From contig CAWUCO010000227.1 of assembly GCA_963920705.1 (NCBI GenBank), positions 62,001-126,000 of the forward strand: a stretch of DNA of 64,000 bases, read 5' to 3'. Shown piece after piece: positions 30,801-41,263 of this stretch. A program made the translations under genes and the position numbers. Every line of letters begins with the position of its first letter. The first letter of the stretch is position 1. Origin of the DNA: Odiellus spinosus (lineage: Eukaryota > Arthropoda > Arachnida > Opiliones > Phalangiidae). A model generated the notes under the pieces. It did not search any database. It was given only the letters and a program-made list of their open reading frames with translations, and was not told the origin of the DNA.

Positions 30801-31241
30801 TCAAGGCTCGGAATTAATTCGTAAATTGGCCGGTATTATTTTTAAACATCTGAAATTGGTTAACACGAGCTAGAAACGTGTCCCGAATCTGAATTTGAAA
30901 TCCGTTTATCTCTATACACTCAAATTTTTGAATTAAGCGCTAATTAGGAGGGTGACAATTAACGAGCAATGCCCAAAGAGATCCACCTCCAATTTTAATG
31001 AAATTTTTAGGGAATCACCTGAGTATATATTTAGAATAACATCGCATTTTCCCTACCTGGGCAAAAAAGCTTGTAACCCGATTTTTGAGATTTTTCAAAA
31101 TACGCCAACTTCGAGCCCCCTTAGTCTCAAAAGTAAAATTAAATTTTTTTGTTCTCCTACGATTCGTTTTACCCTATTTTTTCCCAAGCCATAAATATTC
31201 TATTTTCCTGTTTATATGATAAGTTATTTAGATTACAAAAA

Positions 31242-31414
31242 AGCTACGTTCACACATGACATTTTGGAACCGTTTTCAAACCGTTTCGAATGTTCAAAAC
31301 GACTTTTTAAGATATTAATTTTGTTCCTTGATCAAATATCCACACGGATGACCCCAAAAATTTATCATTTGACCTTTCCAAAACGGTTTCAAAGTCTGTA
31401 CTGTGAACGTAGCT
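31242..31414. mobile_element. Short MITE-like element, 173 bp
   Basis: AGCTACGTTCACA at 31242-31254 is exactly inverted at 31402-31414. Subterminal GAACCGTTTTCAAACC / GGTTTCAAAG words also pair. No coding content. Confidence 0.65.
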
Positions 31415-31919
31415 AAAGAGCTGTAAGGATTATATTACGTAAAGCATATCTCGAACACACTTAACCGCTGTTAATTTTACTAAACATACTTAATATCCAT
31501 CAGCTCTATAAATATTTGAACTATTAATTCAATCATATAAATAGCTCACAAACGCCTATGTGAGTTTGTAGGCCAATAATAAACTTCGGTCATAGAACAA
31601 AGTAAATTAGAACATATATAGAGATAAAATAAAAAATAAAATAAAAAAAGAGGTTTATTGTAAGAAGTTTTAAACTAAAATTATCAAAGGAGAAGCCCTA
31701 AACCTCGGTCTTCCGTATTAGTAGAACCGCGATTTTCAGTTCCACGTTCCGCTATTGTTGCTCGAGCTCGAATGGTTCGTTAAATTTTCCGTACTAGGAG
31801 AACCCCCTCTAGAGAAAGTTCGGACTTTAAAGGGAATATTTTGGTATATTTAAGCCACCCTTTGTAGTCGCCTTAACTATACCTTTCTCGTTGTTTTTAT
31901 ACCCAACCTGATCTCGAAG

Positions 31920-32280
31920 CGCTACGCAATCAAGACTCTTCCGAAAATGAACAATCGTCAAGTGAGATTTTAGAGAGATTCCAAACCGAAATTCAAATTG
32001 ACGCGGGAAGATATAATGTAAAATTTCCACAGAACAACGCCAAAGAAATATTCTAAATAATCTCGCCATTGCCACGAAACGAATGGATAGTGGCGTACGA
32101 AAATTTGAGAGTAATCCAAAATTATACGAAGAAAAAAAGGCAGTAGGCCTAATAAAAGATCAGATCGAAAATAAAATCGTTGAGAAGTTAGAAAATACAG
32201 AAAATACTCCTGCTGGAACGTATTATATCCCCCATCAGGGGGTGAGAAGAGAGGCGAGCGCCAAGACGAACTTACGGGTG
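31920..32280 (+). pseudogene. BEL/Pao retrotransposon pol fragment
   Basis: Two frames read as the start of a BEL/Pao reverse-transcriptase region: GRYNVKFPQN, then in the next frame VRKFESNPKLYEEK and GTYYIPHQGVRREAS, where the PHxGVRR-S motif is typical of the family. Frame changes and a stop at about 32055 show decay. No LTR or the rest of pol is nearby. It lies between two inverted MITE copies. Confidence 0.7.
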
Positions 32281-32460
32281 AATAAAATCAGCTGTTTTTT
32301 AATTATAAACTCTAAACTCTACCTGATTGTGAAGTTTGTGATTATAATTAAATATGTTTTAAACGAAAATTTAAATTTAATATCTGTCACTCCAGCCATC
32401 CGAAATCAAAACATGTCCGTCTGATTCCTTGTCTTGTAAAAATACATTTTTGATATACAT

Positions 32461-32652
32461 AGTTTTCACTAAAGGGGGTAAGTGCCGTTCCCCCCATGTT
32501 GCCAACCACTTGTGAGTGCAGAGGGAAAGGCTAGAGTTCAGTTTTGAAACTGATCTGTTCTGAACTGCACTCACAAGCTCCTGGCAACCTGGGAATGAAA
32601 GCAAAGCTGGGTAAGAGGGGTGGAATTATCTTTTGCCCCTTTACTGAAAACT
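32461..32652 (+). mobile_element. MITE copy, complete (~192 bp)
   Basis: 17-bp terminal repeats AGTTTTCA(C/G)TAAAGGGG at both ends, with a nested internal inverted repeat (CTTGTGAGTGCAG ... CTGCACTCACAAG). Inverted partner at 30616-30800. Confidence 0.85.
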
Positions 32653-33890
32653 ATGTATAATGTTATTTTGAATCCAAGATTCATATAGTCAACGCGTAAG
32701 ATCTAATAATTTAAGCTTCAGATTCTATAGGTTTCTTTTTAACGTTTGACCCCGAAGGATTTGGAAACAAAAAATGAAATTTTGAAATGTTTTAGACTGA
32801 AAGCTGTGCTTAGTGCAGTCAGAAAGCTCTGTTGATTCGAAAACCCTAAAAAGTATAGGAGAGACATTTTTGGGTTCCTACTCCATCGAAAGGCTTAGTT
32901 TTTAGTAGAGCTTGGAATTCACGAAATGTTTATTAATTGGAAAAAACCTACTAAATTCTGATGTATATCATCTGTTTGATTAAAACTATACGTTTAAAAA
33001 CCATAAATTTAACGGACTGTAGAACCCTTTAATAACACTCCAATGTTTAAGCCTCTCATTCGCCCAATAAAAGCATACATTGGTCGGACCGCATTCTCCC
33101 TTTAAGAATACCACAAAGCCTTTTCTGTCATTCGCGTATGTTTAATTCTTGCCAAAGGAACGATTAGAGCTAAGAAACAATTACACGAGGCTCTATGGAA
33201 GCGAGATCGTAGAGCTCGTAGCAACGTATAGGTGATAATGTAAAATTCTTAGTTTAAATTGAAGATTTGAAAGAGAATATTTTATTAACTTTTTCCATAT
33301 GAAGTAGCAACTACGTTTTAAAAACGATAATGACGATTATGATGCCTAGAAATCTTTTATTAACCTAAGTTTCATAAAAATCAAATCCTAAATTTAAACC
33401 AAGATCTCTATTATTTATTTATTAATTAAAGAACGGATAACTTCATGGCAGTTATTCGAACTTTTATTTGTCGGGTGCTTTCGGACCGTGGTCCTTCGTC
33501 CGCAGCTGTTTCCACAACGAGATACAAGAAAACGTTACGTATTCGCGAAACGGGGCGAGACGCGTTTTTCCTATTATGACGTCAATTTTTTTGGCCCAAT
33601 CGGGTCAACTTTACGAATGAGAGGAAAACTCGAGCAGAGGAGATCCTTAAAATGGGGGAGGGGGTGAAACCAGAGGGGGGACGCCCTTGCCGTTCTAGTA
33701 ACGCCCGTAATGTCTTTGAAACTGGAAGCCGTTTATCCCTATTCTATATTTTCTCTTTTGCCTGGCTTCCATTCGTAACTTATCTTATTTCGTTAAACCT
33801 TTTCGAAAGAACTCTTACTTTAACTTCCCCTTAAAGATACATAGTAAACGAGACGTAGTATAGGGATCGCGGAGCTTTTTCGCGGACTAG
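32653..33890. other. No gene recognised
   Basis: AT-rich, with a GC-richer patch at about 33475-33730. Small ORFs only, none with motifs or splice signals I can support. Confidence 0.4.
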
Positions 33891-33900
33891 TTTTAAAGAG

Positions 33901-33907
33901 TATATAA
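33901..33907 (+). promoter_or_regulatory. TATA box of the KEL-family gene
   Basis: TATATAAAG lies about 30 bp upstream of an initiator-like ATCACTTTCATTC and 64-70 bp upstream of the ATG at 33971. Confidence 0.65.
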
Positions 33908-33970
33908 AGTTAATATTTTCTCTCTAAAATCATCACTTTCATTCGAAGCATTTCAAATAGAAAACTTAAA

Positions 33971-34513
33971 ATGCTTAGAGCTGCTGCCATAGTAGAATTC
34001 GAATATCTGAATGGTCGACACGAGACCCGATCATTCGGGAACGGCCCGGACATAGTGATTAAGGAACTGGCCGTAGCTACCGTCTCTGCCTTGCCGACGG
34101 TGGTCTCTTGGACGTTCCAGCCGCCCTATCAGGCCAAGTACTTGCCGTCAGCCGTCGCCCGGACCAACCGCTACGTCACCGCCAAAATCCACGGGCTGGA
34201 CTTCAACGGCGGTGACGTGGCCTACGACCTCGTGGAGGAGCTCTTGACGCGGGCCACGAAAATGGCCTCGACGGTCTGGACCACCGGGCCCGAGAAGAAG
34301 GAGCTGTTGGAGGACTACCTGAACAGGCCCGTCGGGGATTTAAACGATGCCCTCTGCCCACGCCCTACCCGAGTTGACGTATTTCATAGGTGCGGACATC
34401 CCCACGGGTCCACCACCGTCTCCCGACCCTGTGCCACAGAGCGGGCGTTGGCAAACGCCAAATTTTTACATATCTATCCTCATTTTTATTTTTTTTTTTT
34501 TTTTCAATTTTAA
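33971..34513 (+). CDS. KEL-family protein (180 aa), GC-rich gene
   Basis: ATG in context AAAATGC after a good TATA/initiator pair. Ordered motifs are IVEFEYLNG, DIVIKELAVA, WTFQPPYQAKYL, TN followed by KIHGLDFNGGDVAY, VWTTGPEKKELL, DLNDALCP, then CGHPHG...CATERALANA. The same blocks (KEL, PPY, TN...G, G-x-EK) are in the Polinton gene 13730-14889. The acidic residues in the first strand resemble a nuclease-type D/E-x-E start, but this is a guess. The coding part is strikingly GC-rich compared with flanks on both sides, so it may be under selection or of other origin. After the CATERA block the frame ends in a low-complexity Phe run from poly-T. Intact up to there; function unknown. Confidence 0.65.
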   Translation: MLRAAAIVEFEYLNGRHETRSFGNGPDIVIKELAVATVSALPTVVSWTFQPPYQAKYLPSAVARTNRYVTAKIHGLDFNGGDVAYDLVEELLTRATKMASTVWTTGPEKKELLEDYLNRPVGDLNDALCPRPTRVDVFHRCGHPHGSTTVSRPCATERALANAKFLHIYPHFYFFFFFQF

Positions 34514-34556
34514 AGTGTTGTACATAAGATTGTTTATTTTTTTCGTTATTAAATAA

Positions 34557-35174
34557 TTTTAAACTAAATCACTGAACCTTTATTTAATACAATATAAGCC
34601 AATTCTAAATCTTATAAGCTTACTTTTTTCCCCCATTTCATTCCATAGCCAGCAACGACGAACGTGTATCCGAAGTTTATCTCCACGATTCACGGAATGT
34701 CGAAAGCGGGGAGACAGAGCTGTCTTCTTCATAAACGCATGCTAGAGACCTTAAATACATTTATTTAACTCGAAACGCCGGCATAAGCGTCTTAAAATCT
34801 AAAATGTAAAACTATAATCTCTCTTAAATCTCTCCTTATAGAAAACCTAAAAAAATATTAACATGTTTTTCTTAAATATGATGTGAAAAGCGTGCTCCAT
34901 CTCTCTTTAAATTTCCTAGATAAACACCAGCCTAAACTCCTTTCAAAGCGACATCTACATATATGAGTGTAAATATATTTGTTTAACACCCAACCCATAC
35001 TTTAGCGTCGTAAAAAAACTAAAATCTCTTTTAAAATTATAAGCCTAAATCAAACTAAAAAAAAAATTAATTTCAGATCTACCCTCTTTCGTACAAAATA
35101 TAGGCCCCATAAGCGGCGCTGTAGGAGGTACTCTATACGCGACTACGCGTGTGATTTTGCCGCGGAAATTCAAA
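34557..35174. other. No gene recognised
   Basis: AT-rich sequence between the KEL-family gene and the hAT element. Nothing identifiable. Confidence 0.4.
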
Positions 35175-35182
35175 CCCAGTGG

Positions 35183-38100
35183 CAGTGCCGGATTAACACC
35201 CTTGGGGGCCCCTAGGCACTCGATTTTCGGGGGCGAGTCACTTTCTATTATTAGCATTTATTGGACATTAGCTGATAATCTCTGTTATTTCAAACCATAA
35301 CGGCTAAACCGGCAATCAAGGGCCGTGAAGGACGAACAACCAAACAAGAACTAAAAATTATAGATCTGTAGTTTTCATTTTAAAACTGAAATTTATTTCA
35401 AAAATTTGCTTTTCTAACTTTTGAAGCAGCAAATCTCTCAATTATTACAGAAAAATCTATATCTTTGACAAATTCATGTTCAATTGAAATAAGACTTAGT
35501 ACATTTAGTCGTTCTTGACGCATTGTACTTCGCTTTTCATTTTTTATGTGAGCCAATTTTGAAAACGATCTCTCACCTTCGCAGACAGAGCACGGCATTG
35601 AAAGGTAAATTCTCATAGCGACAGAAACATTGGGGAAACATTTATCGCTTAGTACCCGTTTCATAATGCTCAAAATTTCCGAGTCTCTATTTGGATCATT
35701 TTCATTTAGGTGTTGATTTTCTTGCGATAATTCTTCTTTAACTTGTTCGTGAAAATGGATGATTTCATTTTCTAGCTCTTCTTCAAGGTCATTGTTGAAT
35801 TTTTCAATTAGGTTGCGTGAGGCACTTCTTTTAAATGCCAAATCTTCATTGCGATAGTCAAAAATGAAGGCAAATTCCTCGTACACACGAGTGTACGCCT
35901 GAGCGCGTTTGTCTAACTCCGTAATTAAACTATCACACACGACTAAAAATGTCTGAGTTTTAAATTTTTCTCGAGGAGTGAATTCGTGTTCCGACGAAGC
36001 TGACTCTCTAGTCTCGTCACATCTCCTTTTTCGCTTGGCTTTTCGTTTTCCTTCTGCACGATATTGTGGGTCATTTGGCTCATCTTTTGAATAAATATTT
36101 TTAACTGTCGTCATGTGCATTTTCTTAGCCTCTTCTTCGAAATGATTAAATTCAGAGCGTACAACACGAAGAAACTCTGCTAGAGATTTCATGTTATTCA
36201 CGACTAGCTTGAGATGAAGGCCTGCAGTTTGCAACAGGCGACTCACATTGTTTAAACGTTCTAAAATATCATTCCAAAATATACACATAAAAACTGTCTT
36301 CAGCTCGCAAAGTTTAGATATAAGGTTTTTAGCCTCAGTTCGAGTGTCATGATGTTGTTCAGCATCATCTCCTAAAACTTTCAAGGTTTCAATTATTTCA
36401 GCGTAATTTATTTTTAAACTCTTTACGGCATCATGTCTAGCAGCCCATCTGGTTTCAGAGAGTGATTTCACTACAATTATTGTAGCATTCGGATTTTTGG
36501 ATTTCAAGGTGTCAACCAGAATTTTCCACCGATGAGTGGATTCAGATAGAAATGTATAAACCCTTTGCATGATGCCGAAAAATGATGAAGCCTCTAAGCA
36601 AACACTAGCTGCTGTTTGTCCTACGAGATTAAGAGAATGAGCACTGCAGGGAACATATTCAGCCAGATGATTGTATTCTTTTATTTTGGTTTGCACTCCG
36701 TTATATTTCCCGCTCATATTGGGCGCGTTGTCATAGCTTTGTGAGCGACAGTTCATGATGTCCAGTCCACACTCTTCTAAATAAGCCAAAACAGTGTCCG
36801 ATAAATCTTTCCCTTTGTGCGAGGTTATAGGAATAAATTTTAAAAATCTCTCTACAGCCACTAAATTGTCTGGATTTACATATCGTAGAATAAAAGTGAG
36901 CTGATCAACATGTTGTAAATCTGGAGTGGAATCGACTATAACTCCAAAATATTTTGCTTTCTTAATTTCATCTAAAATCAGCTCAAGAATATAATCTCCT
37001 ATTAAAATAATAAATTCCTCGCAAGTAGTTGATGATAAGTATGACACGTTGCCACGTCCAGAATTTCCATTTCTTTCAAGATGGTTCGCCAGAAAAGAAT
37101 CATATTTTGACAGCAGCTCCAAAATTCCAAGGTAATTTCCATTACCAACTGAACCTATCAATTCATTCTCTCCTCTAAATGCAAGTCCTCGTTGAGCCAG
37201 GAACAAAATAACATCTATAACTCTCTTCAATAATTCATGCCAATATTTACTTTCCCGCTCATAAGTTTTCGATATAGAATTTTCCAAACATCGTTTTCGC
37301 GATCGATTTCCCCAGTCTCTAATAGACTGACAGTGACTGGTGCTAATTTCATGGCTTGATAACCTGGCGGAGGCGTTCTTCCAGTCGTGAAATCCACTTA
37401 AAAACTGATCGCAATTGGAGCTGGAAGAAAATAACTTGCACACTGCGCAGTATACCATTTTCGTTTTGGGTGAAAACACTAGCCAAAACCGATCTACCTC
37501 TTCCCCATTTACTAGCTTTCTCTTAAACATGGATTTGGAAATGAATCGCTGTTTGCCGGTAATTAATTGAGAAGTAGATTTTACAAAATCATCGCTGTCG
37601 AAATTAATATTTTGCGAAATATGATCCTTGAGCATCAAATAATCGATAAGTTGTTCACTTATTTTCCAATCAGCTGGGTCGTCGCTAAAGACGTTAAGGA
37701 GTTCGGCACTCTGTGAAGCCGAACCGGAATCATTTGAGTTTTGACTCGTACTTTGATCATTCCCGGAGAATGTAGGACCAATATTAGATGTTTTGTTATC
37801 ATCCTGTTTCGAGTTATTTTCACTTCCACCAGAAATTCTTGTTGGAGCTTGGAACGTTTCTGAAGGTACCGAATTGATATTTATTGTATTTTCGTCTAAT
37901 GTAGTAGAAGTTTCTGAGGCGAGTGGAATTAATTCAAATCCCATAGATGTTAAAGGTTTCACACCATCTAAAGATGATTTTTGCTTTTGTGATTGTATTT
38001 TACGTTTAGAAGCACCACTTTGATATTTTCTTTTATCCATTTCGTTAGCGGTAGCCTGAAGTTACTGAACCTTAAGTTTAAGTTAATTATTTGGCTAATT

Positions 38101-38854
38101 TGGGTTAGTGAGGGACCAATATGATTATATCAGTTTCAAACTTTCGAGAAGAGATTACCCGCAAAAAGCTAATGGCAAAACGCGGGGAGACGAAAGAAAC
38201 TAAATAAATACGGGCCATCCGGGGCGGAAAATGCCAAAGTCACACTAGCAGCAGCCCGAGATAATATATTTCGAGTCTGCGAGCCTAAACCGGCGGCCCA
38301 ACCCGTCCCAGCCTGCCTAACCGCCACAAGAAAAAAAAAACTTCCCGCGTATCAAACAGAGTCGAAGATAGATAACCTACGAAAGCTAAAGCTTAGAGAA
38401 GCCTGTGGGTGATGCTTTCTATTTTTGCCGGTTGACGAATTTGAAAGACTGAAAGTAACTTTCCGATTCAACCCCCTCTGCCACTAAGTATGGTTTCGAT
38501 AGAAATTGAATTAGAATAAACAGAATAACTAAGAATAAGAGAATTAAATGATTTATTTAAATGCTGAAGCCGAGGAGGGGTCGGACACTCGTCATTTTTG
38601 TGATTTTTAATGGATTTCGTGATTTCGAGCCTATTTTTGGGAGTGATTTTGGGATTTCAATGTTAATTTCCCGTAGAGAACTTTTCGTGACTTTTGATTT
38701 CGGTCAAAGTGTACGGGATTTTGGCAAGTGTCCGACCCCTCGGCTGAAGCACCATGTAGTGAGGCTAACTCTTGGCCAAATGGCGTCATCGCCCCCTTGA
38801 CCCTCGGGGCCCCTAGGCACGTGCCTAGTGTGCCTAGTTGGTAATCCGGCACTG
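35183..38854 (-). mobile_element. Complete hAT transposon (3672 bp), 8-bp target duplication CCCAGTGG
   Basis: Termini are inverted CAGTGCCGGATTA, followed by imperfect TAGGCAC words. CCCAGTGG flanks both ends (35175-35182 and 38855-38862). One long transposase ORF sits inside. The intact ends, exact duplication and uninterrupted ORF suggest a young and possibly active copy. Confidence 0.95.
35398..38040 (-). CDS. hAT transposase, ZMYM1/DUF4371 type (880 aa)
   Basis: Acidic/Ser-rich N-terminus (1-130). A TTF-type zinc module is around 180-245 (YCAVCKLF ... HEISTSHCQSI). The DUF4371/RNase H-like core is at about 330-480 with GVIVDSTPD and CRSQSYDNAPNMSG (likely catalytic Asp residues) and AHSLNLVGQ. 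The C-terminal hAT dimerisation region (about 810-870) has SMPCSVCEGERSFSKL. No stop or frameshift. Mediates cut-and-paste transposition of the enclosing element. Confidence 0.92.
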   Translation of the reverse strand: MDKRKYQSGASKRKIQSQKQKSSLDGVKPLTSMGFELIPLASETSTTLDENTININSVPSETFQAPTRISGGSENNSKQDDNKTSNIGPTFSGNDQSTSQNSNDSGSASQSAELLNVFSDDPADWKISEQLIDYLMLKDHISQNINFDSDDFVKSTSQLITGKQRFISKSMFKRKLVNGEEVDRFWLVFSPKTKMVYCAVCKLFSSSSNCDQFLSGFHDWKNASARLSSHEISTSHCQSIRDWGNRSRKRCLENSISKTYERESKYWHELLKRVIDVILFLAQRGLAFRGENELIGSVGNGNYLGILELLSKYDSFLANHLERNGNSGRGNVSYLSSTTCEEFIILIGDYILELILDEIKKAKYFGVIVDSTPDLQHVDQLTFILRYVNPDNLVAVERFLKFIPITSHKGKDLSDTVLAYLEECGLDIMNCRSQSYDNAPNMSGKYNGVQTKIKEYNHLAEYVPCSAHSLNLVGQTAASVCLEASSFFGIMQRVYTFLSESTHRWKILVDTLKSKNPNATIIVVKSLSETRWAARHDAVKSLKINYAEIIETLKVLGDDAEQHHDTRTEAKNLISKLCELKTVFMCIFWNDILERLNNVSRLLQTAGLHLKLVVNNMKSLAEFLRVVRSEFNHFEEEAKKMHMTTVKNIYSKDEPNDPQYRAEGKRKAKRKRRCDETRESASSEHEFTPREKFKTQTFLVVCDSLITELDKRAQAYTRVYEEFAFIFDYRNEDLAFKRSASRNLIEKFNNDLEEELENEIIHFHEQVKEELSQENQHLNENDPNRDSEILSIMKRVLSDKCFPNVSVAMRIYLSMPCSVCEGERSFSKLAHIKNEKRSTMRQERLNVLSLISIEHEFVKDIDFSVIIERFAASKVRKANF

Positions 38855-38862
38855 CCCAGTGG

Positions 38863-39711
38863 CTCCATGCTTTATTGTTTAGCAGACAAGCGCGATCTTT
38901 GAAACGTTTCTATTATATTTCGGAGACGTACACATCCATCGTGGCTCCATTCGGGTTAGGTTGGATTAGATTAGGTATAAAAAAAGAGAAAGTTATAGTC
39001 ATGATACTTTTTTAAAGATTTCATAGAATGTTCTTCGGTTCAAAAACAGACTTTACTCTATGGGTCATATTAAAAAGCCATAGGAATAGTTGGTGATCTG
39101 TGAAAAATATCATCCACGTTTTTCCCTCCCCCATATCAAAGCGAGTTCTTCCCCCTCCCACCCCCAACAGTTGTGTTCGTTTATTCGAATGTTCTTTACT
39201 TCGAATCTTATGTTTACGGGATTTAGGAATCTTTAAATAGAACCAATCAATGTCAATTTATTTATTTTTAAATTAAAGTGTTCAGAAATAGAAGCGTTCA
39301 GATTTAGGAGTCTGGAGGACTGACCAAGTAGTTAAAAATAATAAACCATTTTCATTTATTTTAAAGTGATGAAATTTATAATTTTAATAAAATATTTTTA
39401 CATTTTATGCTTTTACCTATTACGAATTTCAAAGTTTCAATACAATACATTTTAACAAGAAAACTAACAAAGTTAAAATTTTAAAATTTATTATGTTCTA
39501 CGAAAGAAAGTTCACAATCGTTTGAAATGAGGCAGGTATGCGTTTCGCTACATCAATTTTTAAATCTACAATATGCATGAACACTTTTTTGGCAAATTAG
39601 CGTACCATATGGTACACCATCAAAATTATAGTACTCCCAAAATTTAGAGCTCGAATTATTGAAACGTACCATAATTGTGGTACGTCTGGCAACGCTGCCT
39701 TCTAGGCTTCA
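38863..39711. other. Repeat-derived intergenic sequence
   Basis: 38945-39060 (GGGTTAGGTTGGATTAGATT ... ACAGACTTTA) is inverted at 49150-49260. No gene seen. Confidence 0.6.
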
Positions 39712-40748
39712 AACTCGTATAGTGCTATATTTCAGCCAATATTGTTTTTAACACCTCAAATGATGGATAACACTTCAATTTAAGATCTAGTTAATGTTAA
39801 TAAAAATACCGCGAAACGTTTTCGTTTAAAATTTTCCTAGGAAACGCGAATCAAAACGGACTTTCTAGCATTATTTTTCTATGAAGAGAGTAAATTGAAT
39901 CATAAACCTGACGTACGTCACGCGCGTTCCGGCACCTTTCGAGTATCTTTCAATTCTTCAAAAGGAAATTCACTGGTTTGACGCGAGACGAGGCTCGAAT
40001 TGAGCCAGGGTACAAGGTGTACTTTAGATATCAAAAGTTCCAAAGATTGAGATTTTCAAAATTTTAAAGATTTGAAGATATTTGAAGATTTTTAAAGGCT
40101 ATAGCTTGATGAATCGTTTTCATAGATTAATTTATAGCTACTTGAAGCCGAATTTATTTTTCGTGACTGGTTCCCGAAGCATTTTCCAGTAATTTATTAA
40201 AGAAAGAAAACGGTTTTACGTTGAGGAGACGTATTGAAGTGGTTTGGCGGTTTCTGTATTTTTCTACCCCCACTCCTCCATCTACCCTCCCCAAAAAATA
40301 GTGTATAAAGAAATTTCAGAAATCGGACAGTCGAGAAAGAGGCACGTGAAGACTAGTTAATAAGAAATTTTGCCAGAAAATCTTTGTAGCTAAACTCCCT
40401 CTTTAGCCAATATAAAAATACGGCTATTCTCGAAATCCGCGTAGAACGAAATATAATAAGTATATTTTAAGCTAAATTGAAAGGTATAATTAAATAACTA
40501 CATTTTAGCTTCAAGATCTCAATTTTGATTAAAATCCGCGAAGAAACTCGAGTTTCAAATTTTCTCATTCGAATGAATATCTCGTCAAATATATCAAATT
40601 CCAATAACAATCGAGTACGAACGAAAAGTTTGCTTCACATTCAGATACATTAACTCGAATTAACTTGTAAGAATTTCGAGCTTGAAGCGAAGAATAACAT
40701 TTCACTTTTACTCTTGCTTTTTAGACAATCGAATAATAGTATATTTAT

Positions 40749-40858
40749 GTATAGAGTTTAGGTTTTGTTCGAAGAGAACGACATGGTATATTGCAAATAG
40801 AAGATTATTTTTAAATATATTATGTCATTTTCTTCGAACAAAACTTAAATTCTATAAT
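40749..40858. repeat. Long imperfect hairpin, ~40-bp arms, ~25-nt loop
   Basis: ATAGAGTTTAGGTTTTGTTC (from 40751) pairs with GAACAAAACTTAAATTCTAT (to about 40855). The pairing extends inward through GAAGAGAACGACAT / ATGTCATTTTCTTC. Confidence 0.8.
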
Positions 40859-40936
40859 ATTAACCATGGTATATAACAAGTTTAGTGTAAATATACGTTT
40901 TCTTAGGATCTCCGTGAACTAGCGCAATTCAATACG

Positions 40937-41263
40937 ATGTCCAAACGTACCAAATTATACATATCAACGGATGGAGTAGTAGAATCTGAGCCGAACGAAA
41001 ACACCTGCACTATATTAATGACGTAATTTGGATGTTTATTATTTTAACCCGTAATCATATTATTCACACCTATTACAAATTTCACTAACAGGTATGAAAC
41101 GGAAAAACAAACACATCTACGAACATGGAATGAGTAATTGAAGAGGTTTCGGGCAACCATCACCGATTTAACAAAACCTAGAAATCGAAAATATCGTAGA
41201 GAGATTAAAAAAGTGATAAAGAAAATAGACCGTGAATTAATGGAACTTTCCAAATTAAAATAA
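40937..41263 (+). pseudogene. Second copy of the MSK-family two-exon gene, with in-frame stop
   Basis: Exon 1 is 40937-41022 (MSKRTKLYISTDG..., donor ATGAC/GTAATT) and exon 2 is 41092-41263 (acceptor CTAACAG). The join is in frame and the intron has the same position and phase as in the 7778-8103 gene. Residues match along the whole length (for example the basic PRNRKYRR / KVIKKIDREL block). A TAA at 41135-41137 replaces a lysine codon of the other copy. TATATAAC at about 40868 could be its TATA box. It lies in the 2.0-kb segment found only in the right inverted-repeat arm. Confidence 0.7.

Noticed and set aside
31827..32075. Minus-strand 82-codon ORF
   Set aside because: It is the shadow of the BEL/Pao pol fragment on the plus strand.
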